The position numbers and the translations under genes are program-made. From JADKBO01 sp965230345 (GTDB lineage Bacteria; Bacteroidota; Bacteroidia; Chitinophagales; Saprospiraceae), in assembly GCA_965230345.1 (NCBI GenBank), contig CBDDKR010000002.1, positions 3,131,464-3,195,463 of the forward strand: DNA of 64,000 nt, read 5' to 3'. Positions 37,275-45,515 of the stretch are shown piece after piece (the stretch's first letter is position 1; every line of letters starts with the position of its first letter). Below the pieces are notes generated by a model, which was not told the DNA's origin, did no database searches, and saw only the letters and a list, made by a program, of their open reading frames with translations.

Positions 37275-38000
37275 ATGAATAAGATCGTATTCCTTACAGA
37301 CTTACACATGGATTGGGATAATGGCAAAGAGAATATGGATCGTCTTGATTTGGTTTTATACTATTTGAAAGATGAAGATTTCAGTCAACTGTTTATTGGA
37401 GGCGATATTTGTTTTTGGAATGGAGAGGTTAAAGTTTATGAATATTTAGATTCTAAGCTATCTAGTTTGAAAATTCCTTTTACAATCATTCCTGGCAATC
37501 ATGATTCACCAGAATTAATGCACAAAGTTTGGCAAAATGAGGACTTATATATTAATGGAATACAATCCAGAATAGATAAGAATACTTTGTATGTTTTCCT
37601 GGATACCTCGGATGGAAATTTAACGGATAGGCAATGGCTTGAATTGAATAAATCACTTATTGAGTTTAAACATAAAAGAGTATTGATCATAATGCATCAT
37701 CCTCCTGTGGACTCGTTTGTGCCTTTCATTGATAATAGCAAATGGGCATTTGGTGGCAAAACTAGATGGGAAGAAACAATGGCTCGTTTTACAAATTTGG
37801 AAATTGACATTTTTTGCGGACATTATCATATTGAAATGTCTAGAAGATTTTCAAATTTTACGGTTCACATAACTCCTTCATTAACCAAGCAAACAGATGA
37901 CCGTTTTATGGACTATAAGATCGCTCATAAAATACCTGCATATCGAAGAATTTGGTGGGATGATAAAAGTTTATATACTTGTGTAAGATATGTACAATGA
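37275..38000 (+). CDS. Calcineurin-type metallophosphoesterase
   Basis: A 241-residue cytosolic phosphoesterase. Metal-site motifs are in order: TDLHMDW, GGDICFW, GNHDSPE, MHHPP and CGHYHIE. This arrangement is seen in cyclic nucleotide phosphodiesterase-like and other class III phosphoesterases, but the substrate cannot be fixed. Its stop codon overlaps the start of the following acetyltransferase gene (ATGA), indicating an operon that continues with the MATE exporter. Confidence 0.85.
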   Translation: MNKIVFLTDLHMDWDNGKENMDRLDLVLYYLKDEDFSQLFIGGDICFWNGEVKVYEYLDSKLSSLKIPFTIIPGNHDSPELMHKVWQNEDLYINGIQSRIDKNTLYVFLDTSDGNLTDRQWLELNKSLIEFKHKRVLIIMHHPPVDSFVPFIDNSKWAFGGKTRWEETMARFTNLEIDIFCGHYHIEMSRRFSNFTVHITPSLTKQTDDRFMDYKIAHKIPAYRRIWWDDKSLYTCVRYVQ

Positions 38001-38518
38001 CAATGATTAAAACGGATAATTTAGAGTTAAGGACAATTTCAAGCGAAACCGATGCTGAGTTTATTTTAGAGCTAATGAACACTCCAGATTTTTATAAATA
38101 TATAGCTGATCGAGGAGTCAGGACAGTTGAGGATGCCAGAGCATATATAGAATTAAAATACTCAGAAGTAGAGGGAAACCCTTTGTATCGCAATCATGTG
38201 ATCATATATGAGGGGCAAAAGATTGGCACATGTGGAATATTTAAACGTGAAGGATTGGATCGACCAGATATTGGGTTTGCTTTACTTCCAAATTATTATG
38301 GTAAAGGATTAGCATACGAGGCATCTATGGCTATGTTAAAGAATTTTTATAAAAAAGGTTCAGAGGTAATGGTTCAGGCTATTACTACTAAAGACAATTA
38401 TTCTTCTCAAAAATTATTAAAAAGGCTTGGTTTTGCCGAAGCCGGAGTAGTGAAATTGCCCAACGATCCATTAGAATTACTTTTATTAACTATTGACTTA
38501 AGAACAATATTTGATTAA
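37997..38518 (+). CDS. GNAT family N-acetyltransferase (RimJ/RimL-like)
   Basis: A 173-residue protein starting at ATG 37997, which overlaps the phosphoesterase stop as ATGA; an upstream ATG at 37979 is possible but adds Cys-rich residues unlike the family. The pattern ELRTISSETDAEFILELMNTPDFYKYI, followed by the acetyl-CoA loop region DIGFALLPNYYGKGLAYEA and SQKLLKRLGF, identifies the RimJ/RimL type. These enzymes acetylate protein N-termini or small molecules. The target is unknown. Confidence 0.85.
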   Translation: MTMIKTDNLELRTISSETDAEFILELMNTPDFYKYIADRGVRTVEDARAYIELKYSEVEGNPLYRNHVIIYEGQKIGTCGIFKREGLDRPDIGFALLPNYYGKGLAYEASMAMLKNFYKKGSEVMVQAITTKDNYSSQKLLKRLGFAEAGVVKLPNDPLELLLLTIDLRTIFD

Positions 38519-39863
38519 TCTAAGCGATACATATAAAAAAGAGTTTAGAACCAATCTAAAACTTGCTGTTCCTCTGGTATTAGGACAACTTGGACAAGTA
38601 TTTGTCAATCTGGCAGATAATATAATGGTTGGAAAGCTAGGAACATTGCCTTTAGCTGGTATAGCTTTCGCAAATGCTATTTTTGTTGTTTTTGTAGTTG
38701 TTGGAATGGGGATTAGCTTTGCCTTACCACCTTTGGTTTCTGAAGCAGATGGGGCAAATAAATTGAAAAAAGTTTCACAATATTTCAAACATGGACTTTT
38801 GATCAATTTGCTTTTTGCCTTCGTATCAATAACACTTATTGAGGTTTTAATGCCTTATGCTTATATGTTAGGACAAGAAAAAGAAGTTTTAGATATGGGA
38901 TTGGGATATCTAAGAATTTCCATGTGGACAATGATTCCTATGATGATCTTCTTAACATTTAAGGGTTATGTTGAAGGAATGAGTAATACCATTATTCCAA
39001 TGGTAGCTATAATTGTGGGTAATGCAGCCAATATAATATTGAATTACTTCTTGATTTTTGGAAATGGTGGTTTTGATGAAATGGGATTGAATGGTGCTGC
39101 TGTAGCAAGTTTTATTGCAAGAGGAGTTATGGTGCTTGTAATGATTCTTATGATGATTAAGGATGGTCATCTATTGGATCGAATTCTCAAAGCCAACTAT
39201 TTAAAGTATCAAACATCATTTATTAAAAAAATACTAAAGTTAGGAATACCAACATCGGCTCAGATGTTTTTTGAAGTATCGGCTTTTTCTGCAGCGGCGT
39301 TGATCATGGGAATGGTTAGTAGTGTTGCTCAAGCTGCTCATCAGGTTGCTATAAGTCTCGCATCTTTAACCTTCCTCATATGTACGGGTGTTTCTATGGC
39401 GGCAACCATTAGAGTAGGTAATAATTTTGGTAAAAAAGACTTTCAAACCACTAAGTTATCTGGAATTGCAGCCATTATATTGGTGACTGGTTTTATGATT
39501 GTTACGGCACTAGGATTTGTCCTATTCAATGATCAATTACCACTTATTTATATTAATGATGTGGACGTTGTTAATCTAGCCGGAATATTATTAATATATG
39601 CAGCGATATTTCAGATTCCTGACGGTGTTCAGGTGACTGCTTTGGGGGCATTGCGAGGATTACAAGATGTAAAGATTCCTACTTTAATAACTCTTCTATC
39701 ATATTGGGTAGTTGGAATCCCATTTAGTTATATATCTACTATATATTGGGATTTGGGATATCATGGTGTTTGGATAGGATTGATATTGGGTTTAACCATT
39801 TCTTCATCTTTACTAACCTTTAGATTCTTCAATATTTCCAATAAATTGGCGAACATTAAATAA
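38511..39863 (+). CDS. MATE family multidrug/sodium antiporter
   Basis: A 450-residue integral membrane protein with about twelve membrane segments. It shows the MATE pattern of two homologous halves: LAVPLVLGQLGQVFVNLADNIMVGKLG at the start of the first, LGIPTSAQMFFEVSAFSAAALIMG in the second, and a duplicated loop with GAAVAS-type motifs. The likely start is TTG at 38511, overlapping the acetyltransferase stop by 8 bases; no ATG occurs before MVGKLG. Such transporters export cationic compounds using Na or proton gradients. Confidence 0.9.
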   Translation: MINLSDTYKKEFRTNLKLAVPLVLGQLGQVFVNLADNIMVGKLGTLPLAGIAFANAIFVVFVVVGMGISFALPPLVSEADGANKLKKVSQYFKHGLLINLLFAFVSITLIEVLMPYAYMLGQEKEVLDMGLGYLRISMWTMIPMMIFLTFKGYVEGMSNTIIPMVAIIVGNAANIILNYFLIFGNGGFDEMGLNGAAVASFIARGVMVLVMILMMIKDGHLLDRILKANYLKYQTSFIKKILKLGIPTSAQMFFEVSAFSAAALIMGMVSSVAQAAHQVAISLASLTFLICTGVSMAATIRVGNNFGKKDFQTTKLSGIAAIILVTGFMIVTALGFVLFNDQLPLIYINDVDVVNLAGILLIYAAIFQIPDGVQVTALGALRGLQDVKIPTLITLLSYWVVGIPFSYISTIYWDLGYHGVWIGLILGLTISSSLLTFRFFNISNKLANIK

Positions 39864-39871
39864 TTAAACAA

Positions 39872-41494
39872 ATGAGAAACCTACTTCTTCTACTTTTTGT
39901 TCTTTCATTTATTTATGCAGATGCTCAATCTTTCACAAAAGTGGATTCCCTTCGTGGAACAATCACAGAGGAACGAGCATGGTGGGATTTAAAATACTAT
40001 CATTTAGAAGTTGAAGTAATCCCAGAGCGTAAATGGATTCAAGGGAAAAACTTAATTCGATACGAAGTTCTGCATCCTCACAATGTTATCCAAATAGATT
40101 TACAACCTCCACTAAAAATTACTAAAGTTATGCAAGATGGTATGCCCTTAGAATTTACTTCAAGTAGGAATGCACACTTCGTTCAATTAAAAAAAGATCA
40201 AATAGTTGCGGATATTAATGAACTAGAAGTATTTTATGAGGGGAATCCTAGACCAGCAATTCGAGCACCTTGGGATGGCGGATTTAGCTGGAGAAAAGAC
40301 AAAACGGGGAATGAATTCATTGCTACTTCATGTCAAGGTCTAGGTGCAAGTGTATGGTGGCCATGCAAAGATCACATGTATGATGAGGTAGATAGTATGA
40401 GAATCAGCGCTGAGGTTCCTGATCATTTACAAAATGTATCTAATGGTCGATTGGAGAGTGTAGATAGGAATAAGAAGAAAAACACTCGAACATTTCATTG
40501 GGTAGTTCGAAATCCAATAAATAATTATGGGGTGAACTTAAACATTGGAGATTATGTGACCTGGAACGAAGTATATAATGGAGAAAAAGGTGAATTGGAT
40601 GTAACTTATTGGGCACTGAAAGAAGATGAAGAAAAAGCCCGAGTACAATATCAACAAGTGCCAAAAATGCTCGAAGCTTTTGAACATTGGTTTGGACCGT
40701 ATCCCTTTTACGAAGATGGCTATCAAATTGTACAGGCTCCTTATCTCGGCATGGAACACCAAAGTTCCGTAACTTATGGGAATCAGTTTATGAACGGTTA
40801 TTTAGGAAGAGATCTCAGTCAAACTGGTTGGGGATTAAAATTTGATTTTATCATAATTCATGAGTCTGGTCACGAATGGTTTGCCAATAACATTACACAT
40901 AAAGACATGGCAGACATGTGGCTTCATGAAAGTTTTACTAATTACTCAGAAAGCTTGTTTTTAGAATACTATTACGGGAAAGAAGTCGGACAAGAATATG
41001 TAAGAGGATTAAGGGCTGGTATCGAAAACAAAAAGCCAATGATTGGTACTTACGGTGTTAATGATGAAACGTATCCAACTGATGTATACCCTAAGGGAGC
41101 AAATATGTTGAACACGATGCGTACAATTGTAAATAATGATGATCGATGGAAATTAATGTTGAGAGAACTTAATCGAGTATTTTATCATAAAACGGTGACT
41201 TCTGCACAAGTCGAACGATTCATTATATCATGTTTTAAGGTTGACTTGGAAGGATTTTTTGATCAATATTTGAGAGATCGAAGGATACCAACCTTTGAGT
41301 ATTACTTTTCAGATGGAAGTCTAAACTATAGATGGTCTAATTGTTTGGACAATTTTGACATGCCTTTGAGGATTAAGTTGAATGGGGTAGAAGTAAGTAT
41401 TTACCCCTCTACGATGTGGGATAAGTTAGAAACCCAAGCAAATGATTTGACAATTGATCCAAATTACTATATTTCTACCTTTAAATTGAGATAA
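39872..41494 (+). CDS. M1 family zinc metallopeptidase, exported
   Basis: A 540-residue aminopeptidase-like protein with a signal peptide of about 19 residues ending near DAQ. The M1 beta-saddle domain leads to the exopeptidase block LGMEHQSSVTYG (equivalent to GAMEN) and the zinc site HESGHEW at about residue 330. The third ligand Glu follows in LHESFTNYSES. The C-terminal ERAP-like domain is reduced, as in many Bacteroidota homologues. It begins 8 bases after the MATE gene and is followed by a beta-barrel protein gene. Confidence 0.9.
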   Translation: MRNLLLLLFVLSFIYADAQSFTKVDSLRGTITEERAWWDLKYYHLEVEVIPERKWIQGKNLIRYEVLHPHNVIQIDLQPPLKITKVMQDGMPLEFTSSRNAHFVQLKKDQIVADINELEVFYEGNPRPAIRAPWDGGFSWRKDKTGNEFIATSCQGLGASVWWPCKDHMYDEVDSMRISAEVPDHLQNVSNGRLESVDRNKKKNTRTFHWVVRNPINNYGVNLNIGDYVTWNEVYNGEKGELDVTYWALKEDEEKARVQYQQVPKMLEAFEHWFGPYPFYEDGYQIVQAPYLGMEHQSSVTYGNQFMNGYLGRDLSQTGWGLKFDFIIIHESGHEWFANNITHKDMADMWLHESFTNYSESLFLEYYYGKEVGQEYVRGLRAGIENKKPMIGTYGVNDETYPTDVYPKGANMLNTMRTIVNNDDRWKLMLRELNRVFYHKTVTSAQVERFIISCFKVDLEGFFDQYLRDRRIPTFEYYFSDGSLNYRWSNCLDNFDMPLRIKLNGVEVSIYPSTMWDKLETQANDLTIDPNYYISTFKLR

Positions 41495-41529
41495 CCAATA
41501 TATTTTACCTAATTACTCCAATATAACTT

Positions 41530-42225
41530 ATGAGAAACATTTATTTGATTGTTATTATACTTGGTATTTTTCAATCACTCGTAGCACAGGAAGAACAGCT
41601 AAAGAATAATTATGTCTTAGGAGGATCTTTAAATTTTAGTATACAAAACAATAATCCACCCTTTCCCAATATATATTCTTTCTCACCTAGTTTTTTTCAT
41701 ACAAGTTCCTTTTCTGATTCTAAATATACTTCGGTTGCTATTAATCCTTATTTTGGTAAAGAGGTAAATGAAAAATTAATTCTTGGAGTAGAATTAGGAT
41801 ATCGTCATTCCATTTCAAATTCGCAATCTTATCGTTATTCGCCTCAATTTACTGACACTTTGAAAAATAGATTATTGGCAAATAATTATAGTTTAGGGTT
41901 ATTTGCTAGGTATTCTTTTAATACTATAAGTCCTTTTAGTATATACATTATTCCTCACCTTAATGGTGCAATTCATAATGAAAAAGGATATTCTAATTCT
42001 CAATTGAATAATGAATATGCCTCATATTTCTTTGTTGTTGGAGCAGGATTTGGTATTACTTATGATATTAATAAGAAATTCAGGGCAATAATGAGATCCG
42101 GAGGAATTCAATATGTATATGGTCAAATAAAAGATAAAGAGACAGGAGAAAAACAAAACTATAGTTCATTCGGAACCAATATAAATCTTTCTTCTATTTC
42201 ATTTGGCCTTGAATATCTGTTTTAA
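41530..42225 (+). CDS. Outer-membrane beta-barrel protein
   Basis: A 231-residue protein with a signal peptide ending near VAQ (about residue 20). Alternating hydrophobic strands follow, ending in FGLEYLF with the typical C-terminal Phe of outer-membrane barrels. Strand-turn patterns such as NEKLILGVELGYRHS and FVVGAGFGITYDINKKFRAIM match the OmpW/porin-like 8-strand family in Bacteroidota. Function unknown. It is last in the plus-strand run and converges on the glycosyltransferase gene 6 bases away. Confidence 0.8.
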   Translation: MRNIYLIVIILGIFQSLVAQEEQLKNNYVLGGSLNFSIQNNNPPFPNIYSFSPSFFHTSSFSDSKYTSVAINPYFGKEVNEKLILGVELGYRHSISNSQSYRYSPQFTDTLKNRLLANNYSLGLFARYSFNTISPFSIYIIPHLNGAIHNEKGYSNSQLNNEYASYFFVVGAGFGITYDINKKFRAIMRSGGIQYVYGQIKDKETGEKQNYSSFGTNINLSSISFGLEYLF

Positions 42226-42231
42226 ATTTTA

Positions 42232-42963
42232 TTATTTTGAATACTGATTTATCGAGTACCGCATCATTTTGGCCTCTGTTGATGCAATTAGGTAGCCAAC
42301 TCGACCATCTAAAAATCCCCGCTTAAAGAAGTAAATCGTAATGAATTTTAGCAATGGGCCTAAATACAATTTAAAGATGCTTGGAGGCGATTTTGTTTGC
42401 CATAATATGACTCTCAACTGAGCATAGCGCAGTTGTCTTTGTAAATAGTCTCCCTTGTCTTTAAAAGAATAATGGTGACATTTACCATGCAGTCTTTTAA
42501 CTTGAAAGTCTTTGGGTATATCTAATTGTTCATGCACATCGCGGTCATCCCATTTAACGTAGTTTTTATTGAATATTCTTTTTACATATTGAGGATACCA
42601 TCCTGAATATTGGACCCACTGATTCCCAATATAAGTCAAGCGATTAAAGGCATATACCTTTTCAGTATTGTAGTTGATATTTTTGATTTCCTTAATTAAT
42701 TCATCATCAAGGACTTCATCAGCGTCCAAACTAAGTATCCACTCGAATTTGGCATGCTGTGCACCCAAGTTTTTATTGTAACCATAACCAATCCACTCCC
42801 TTCGTATAACTCGACAATCAAGGCCTTCTGCTATACTTACAGTTTTATCAGTGCTGAAAGCATCAATTACAACTACGTCACTTGATACTTTTCTAGCGGC
42901 AATTATACATTTAGCAATATTTGCTTCTTCATCTTTGGTAATAATTACAACACTGATATTCAT
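42232..42963 (-). CDS. Family 2 glycosyltransferase (LPS core WaaE/KdtX-like)
   Basis: A 243-residue GT-A fold enzyme. It has the N-terminal VVIITKDEEANI nucleotide-sugar site and the DxD-type LSLDADEVLDDEL. The block WVQYSGWYPQYVKRIFNK...WDDRDVHEQL is typical of the WaaE/KdtX branch that adds hexoses to lipopolysaccharide inner core. The C-terminal part is hydrophobic, suggesting membrane association. It starts 3 bases after the cysQ stop in the same minus-strand operon. Confidence 0.85.
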   Translation of the reverse strand: MNISVVIITKDEEANIAKCIIAARKVSSDVVVIDAFSTDKTVSIAEGLDCRVIRREWIGYGYNKNLGAQHAKFEWILSLDADEVLDDELIKEIKNINYNTEKVYAFNRLTYIGNQWVQYSGWYPQYVKRIFNKNYVKWDDRDVHEQLDIPKDFQVKRLHGKCHHYSFKDKGDYLQRQLRYAQLRVILWQTKSPPSIFKLYLGPLLKFITIYFFKRGFLDGRVGYLIASTEAKMMRYSINQYSK

Positions 42964-42966
42964 TGC

Positions 42967-43761
42967 CTAATATTCTATGCCCTTTGCTTCGAAATAAGGA
43001 TTTAGTAGATTTTCCTTATTGTACTCTAGTGTTGTATTCGTTTCGTATTTCGTAACACTTCCACCTGCTTCTTCTAAGATCAATTGAGGAGCAGCAGTAT
43101 CCCATTCCATAGTTGGACCAAGACGTGGGTAGTAATCTGCTTTTCCTTCTGCAAGGTGAATAAACTTAAGCGCACTTCCTTTTGCTACTAAATTGGGATT
43201 ATTTAATTTATTAACTATGGCTTGAGTTTTTGTGGATAGGTGAGATCTCGATGTTACAATATTTATTCCTTCAGCGCTAAATGTAAATTTTTGGCAGACA
43301 ATTTTTTCTTGCCCCATTCCCTCCTTTTCTACGAATGCTCCTTTTCCTCTAATGGCGTGATACAACTTTTTCGAAGCTGGAAGTACAACAACGGACAAAA
43401 CCACTTCATTAAAATAGCATAGTGCTATATTAATAGCAAATTCATCATTTTTTGCAATGAACTCTTTAGTCCCATCAATAGGATCAATAATCCAGCAATA
43501 AGAATAATCCTTTCTGATCTCGTATGGGATACTCTTATTTTCTTCGGAAATTATAGGAATTTTTGGAGTTAGTTCGATTAATCCTTCACAAATTACCTTA
43601 TTGGATTCTTTGTCAGCAATGGTGATAGGTGAATCATCAGATTTGTAATCAACATCAAAATCAAGTGCATAAATCTCCATAACTTTTTCACTTGCTTTCT
43701 TCGCAATTCTTTTTACTCCTAGCAATATATTTTCTAACTCCCTACCAGTAAATTCTGTCAT
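42967..43761 (-). CDS. cysQ: 3'(2'),5'-bisphosphate nucleotidase
   Basis: Hydrolyses 3'-phosphoadenosine 5'-phosphate, a by-product of sulfate assimilation and sulfotransfer. The 264-residue inositol-monophosphatase-like protein has ISEENK, the metal motif DPIDGTKEF and the C-terminal EWDTAAPQLILEEAGG. It is a complete CysQ. Its ATG lies 42 bases from the galE start on the other strand, so the two genes share a promoter region. The related inositol monophosphatases are less likely, given the DPIDGTKEF variant. Confidence 0.92.
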   Translation of the reverse strand: MTEFTGRELENILLGVKRIAKKASEKVMEIYALDFDVDYKSDDSPITIADKESNKVICEGLIELTPKIPIISEENKSIPYEIRKDYSYCWIIDPIDGTKEFIAKNDEFAINIALCYFNEVVLSVVVLPASKKLYHAIRGKGAFVEKEGMGQEKIVCQKFTFSAEGINIVTSRSHLSTKTQAIVNKLNNPNLVAKGSALKFIHLAEGKADYYPRLGPTMEWDTAAPQLILEEAGGSVTKYETNTTLEYNKENLLNPYFEAKGIEY

Positions 43762-43767
43762 AAAGAC

Positions 43768-43790
43768 TAAATTTGTTCAACACAAAATTA
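43768..43790. promoter_or_regulatory. Overlapping divergent -7 boxes for galE and cysQ
   Basis: Plus-strand TAAATTTG (43768-43775) precedes galE, and minus-strand TAATTTTG (complement of 43783-43790) precedes cysQ. Both fit TAnnTTTG. Neither has a clear -33 partner, so this is tentative. Confidence 0.35.
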
Positions 43791-43803
43791 ACACAAATAA
43801 TAA

Positions 43804-44817
43804 ATGTCCAAGGGAAAAATATTGGTAACAGGTGGAATGGGGTACATTGGTAGTCATACCATTATTGATTTGCTCGAAGAAGGCTATGAACCTATTTCTA
43901 TCGACAATGGGATTAATTCTAATTTTAAAGCCATCGATAGGATTAAAGAAATTAAGGACGTAGACATCACTAATTATAATATTGATCTGTGTAACTTAGA
44001 AGCGACAAAGTCCGTTTTTAAACAACATGAGTTTAAAGGTATCATTCACTTCGCAGCTCTTAAAGCTGTGGGAGAATCAACTCAAAAGCCTATTCTGTAC
44101 TTTAAGAACAATATGGAAAGCCTATTAAATGTTTTAGCCTGTGTTAAAGAGTTTAATGTGCCCAACTTTATTTATAGTTCAAGTTGTACGGTGTATGGTA
44201 ATGTTGATGAAAGTCCAGTAGATGAATCTACACCACTACAAGAAGCAGAATCTCCATATGGAAGAACGAAGCAAATGGGTGAAGACGTAATTAAGGATAC
44301 TTTTAAGATGTTGGAAAGTAAAGCAATCTTACTGCGTTATTTCAATCCAGGTGGAGCTCATCCTTCTGGTAAAATAGGGGAGGACCCGATTGTGTTGGCA
44401 TTAAACCTCATTCCTGCCATTACTGAAACCGCTTTAGGGAAGAGAGAGAAAATGACTGTTTTTGGATCCGATTATAACACAAGAGACGGCAGCTGCGTAC
44501 GAGATTACATCCATGTATGTGATTTAGCCAGAGCTCATACTTTGGCTTTAAATCATTTGGTCTCTGGCAATCAAGAACAAGAAGTCGATGTTTATAATCT
44601 AGGAATAGGAACTGGAGTAACCGTACTTGAAGCCATTAAGTCATTTGAAAAAGTGAGTAGAAAAAAGTTGAATTATGAAATAGGTCCAAGAAGATCTGGC
44701 GACGTAATTGCTATTTATGCTGATCCTGGTAAAGCACGTAACAAACTTGGGTGGACACCTAGATATGGCATTGAAGAGATTATGGATTCTGCTTGGAAAT
44801 GGGAACAACAAAGATGA
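43804..44817 (+). CDS. galE: UDP-glucose 4-epimerase
   Basis: NAD-dependent SDR enzyme that interconverts UDP-glucose and UDP-galactose. The 337-residue protein has TGGMGYIGSH at the N-terminus, the catalytic Ser-Tyr-Lys set (SSSCTVYG, YGRTKQ) and the GalE signature LRYFNPGGAHPSGKIGEDP. The later RDYIHVCDLA block is also typical. It is first in a plus-strand run with a methyltransferase and ligA; the methyltransferase gene follows 17 bases on. Confidence 0.95.
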   Translation: MSKGKILVTGGMGYIGSHTIIDLLEEGYEPISIDNGINSNFKAIDRIKEIKDVDITNYNIDLCNLEATKSVFKQHEFKGIIHFAALKAVGESTQKPILYFKNNMESLLNVLACVKEFNVPNFIYSSSCTVYGNVDESPVDESTPLQEAESPYGRTKQMGEDVIKDTFKMLESKAILLRYFNPGGAHPSGKIGEDPIVLALNLIPAITETALGKREKMTVFGSDYNTRDGSCVRDYIHVCDLARAHTLALNHLVSGNQEQEVDVYNLGIGTGVTVLEAIKSFEKVSRKKLNYEIGPRRSGDVIAIYADPGKARNKLGWTPRYGIEEIMDSAWKWEQQR

Positions 44818-44834
44818 TAAAATTGGAAAAATAG

Positions 44835-45485
44835 ATGGAACATTATTCTGAAAGTGATTTAATTGAATTGGAACGACAACTTAGTTGTCCTGAAGGCAAA
44901 ATTGGAATTGAAGTTGGATTAAAAATGAATGATTCCAATTATCAAATGATTGAGAACTCCATTTATTCATTAAATCTTACAGACGGAAATAACATACTCG
45001 AAATAGGATTTGGAAACTGTAGTCATTTAGATACAATATTATCTCAAGCTAATGCTCTGAAATATTATGGGCTTGAGATATCAGAAACAATGTGTAAGGA
45101 GGCTCAAAACAATAACTTCTCTAAAGATGCGGTATTTAGTCTATATAATGGAGTAGATATACCATACCAAGACCTCCATTTTCACAGGATACTAAGTGTA
45201 AATTCTATTTATTTTTGGAGTTCACCTATAAAACTGATTCAGGAATTTGATCGATGCTTAAAACCAGGCGGCCTCTGTGTTTTGGCCTTTGTTGACGAAG
45301 AAAGCATGCATGAATTGCCTTTTGTTCGAGAACGTTTTACGATTTACAATGAAGAATCAATTAAGGAGTTAATCAAAGAATCAACATTCGTTTTAGATAC
45401 CATTATAAAGGAATCTGAAAACGCTAAAAGTAAAGATGATGCTCTGATGAACAGGAAATATAATATCGCTGTTTTGAAAAAATAA
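44835..45485 (+). CDS. Class I SAM-dependent methyltransferase
   Basis: A 216-residue Rossmann-fold methyltransferase. The SAM-binding motif I is ILEIGFGNCSHL (about residues 55-66). An acidic motif II region (YYGLEISETMC) and motif IV-like HRILSVNSIYFW follow, with KPGGLCVLAFVD as motif VI. The acceptor molecule cannot be told from sequence. The gene lies between galE and ligA in the same direction, 30 bases before ligA. Confidence 0.85.
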   Translation: MEHYSESDLIELERQLSCPEGKIGIEVGLKMNDSNYQMIENSIYSLNLTDGNNILEIGFGNCSHLDTILSQANALKYYGLEISETMCKEAQNNNFSKDAVFSLYNGVDIPYQDLHFHRILSVNSIYFWSSPIKLIQEFDRCLKPGGLCVLAFVDEESMHELPFVRERFTIYNEESIKELIKESTFVLDTIIKESENAKSKDDALMNRKYNIAVLKK

Positions 45486-45515
45486 ATACTATACTTGAAC
45501 TGAGTTTATAAGAAT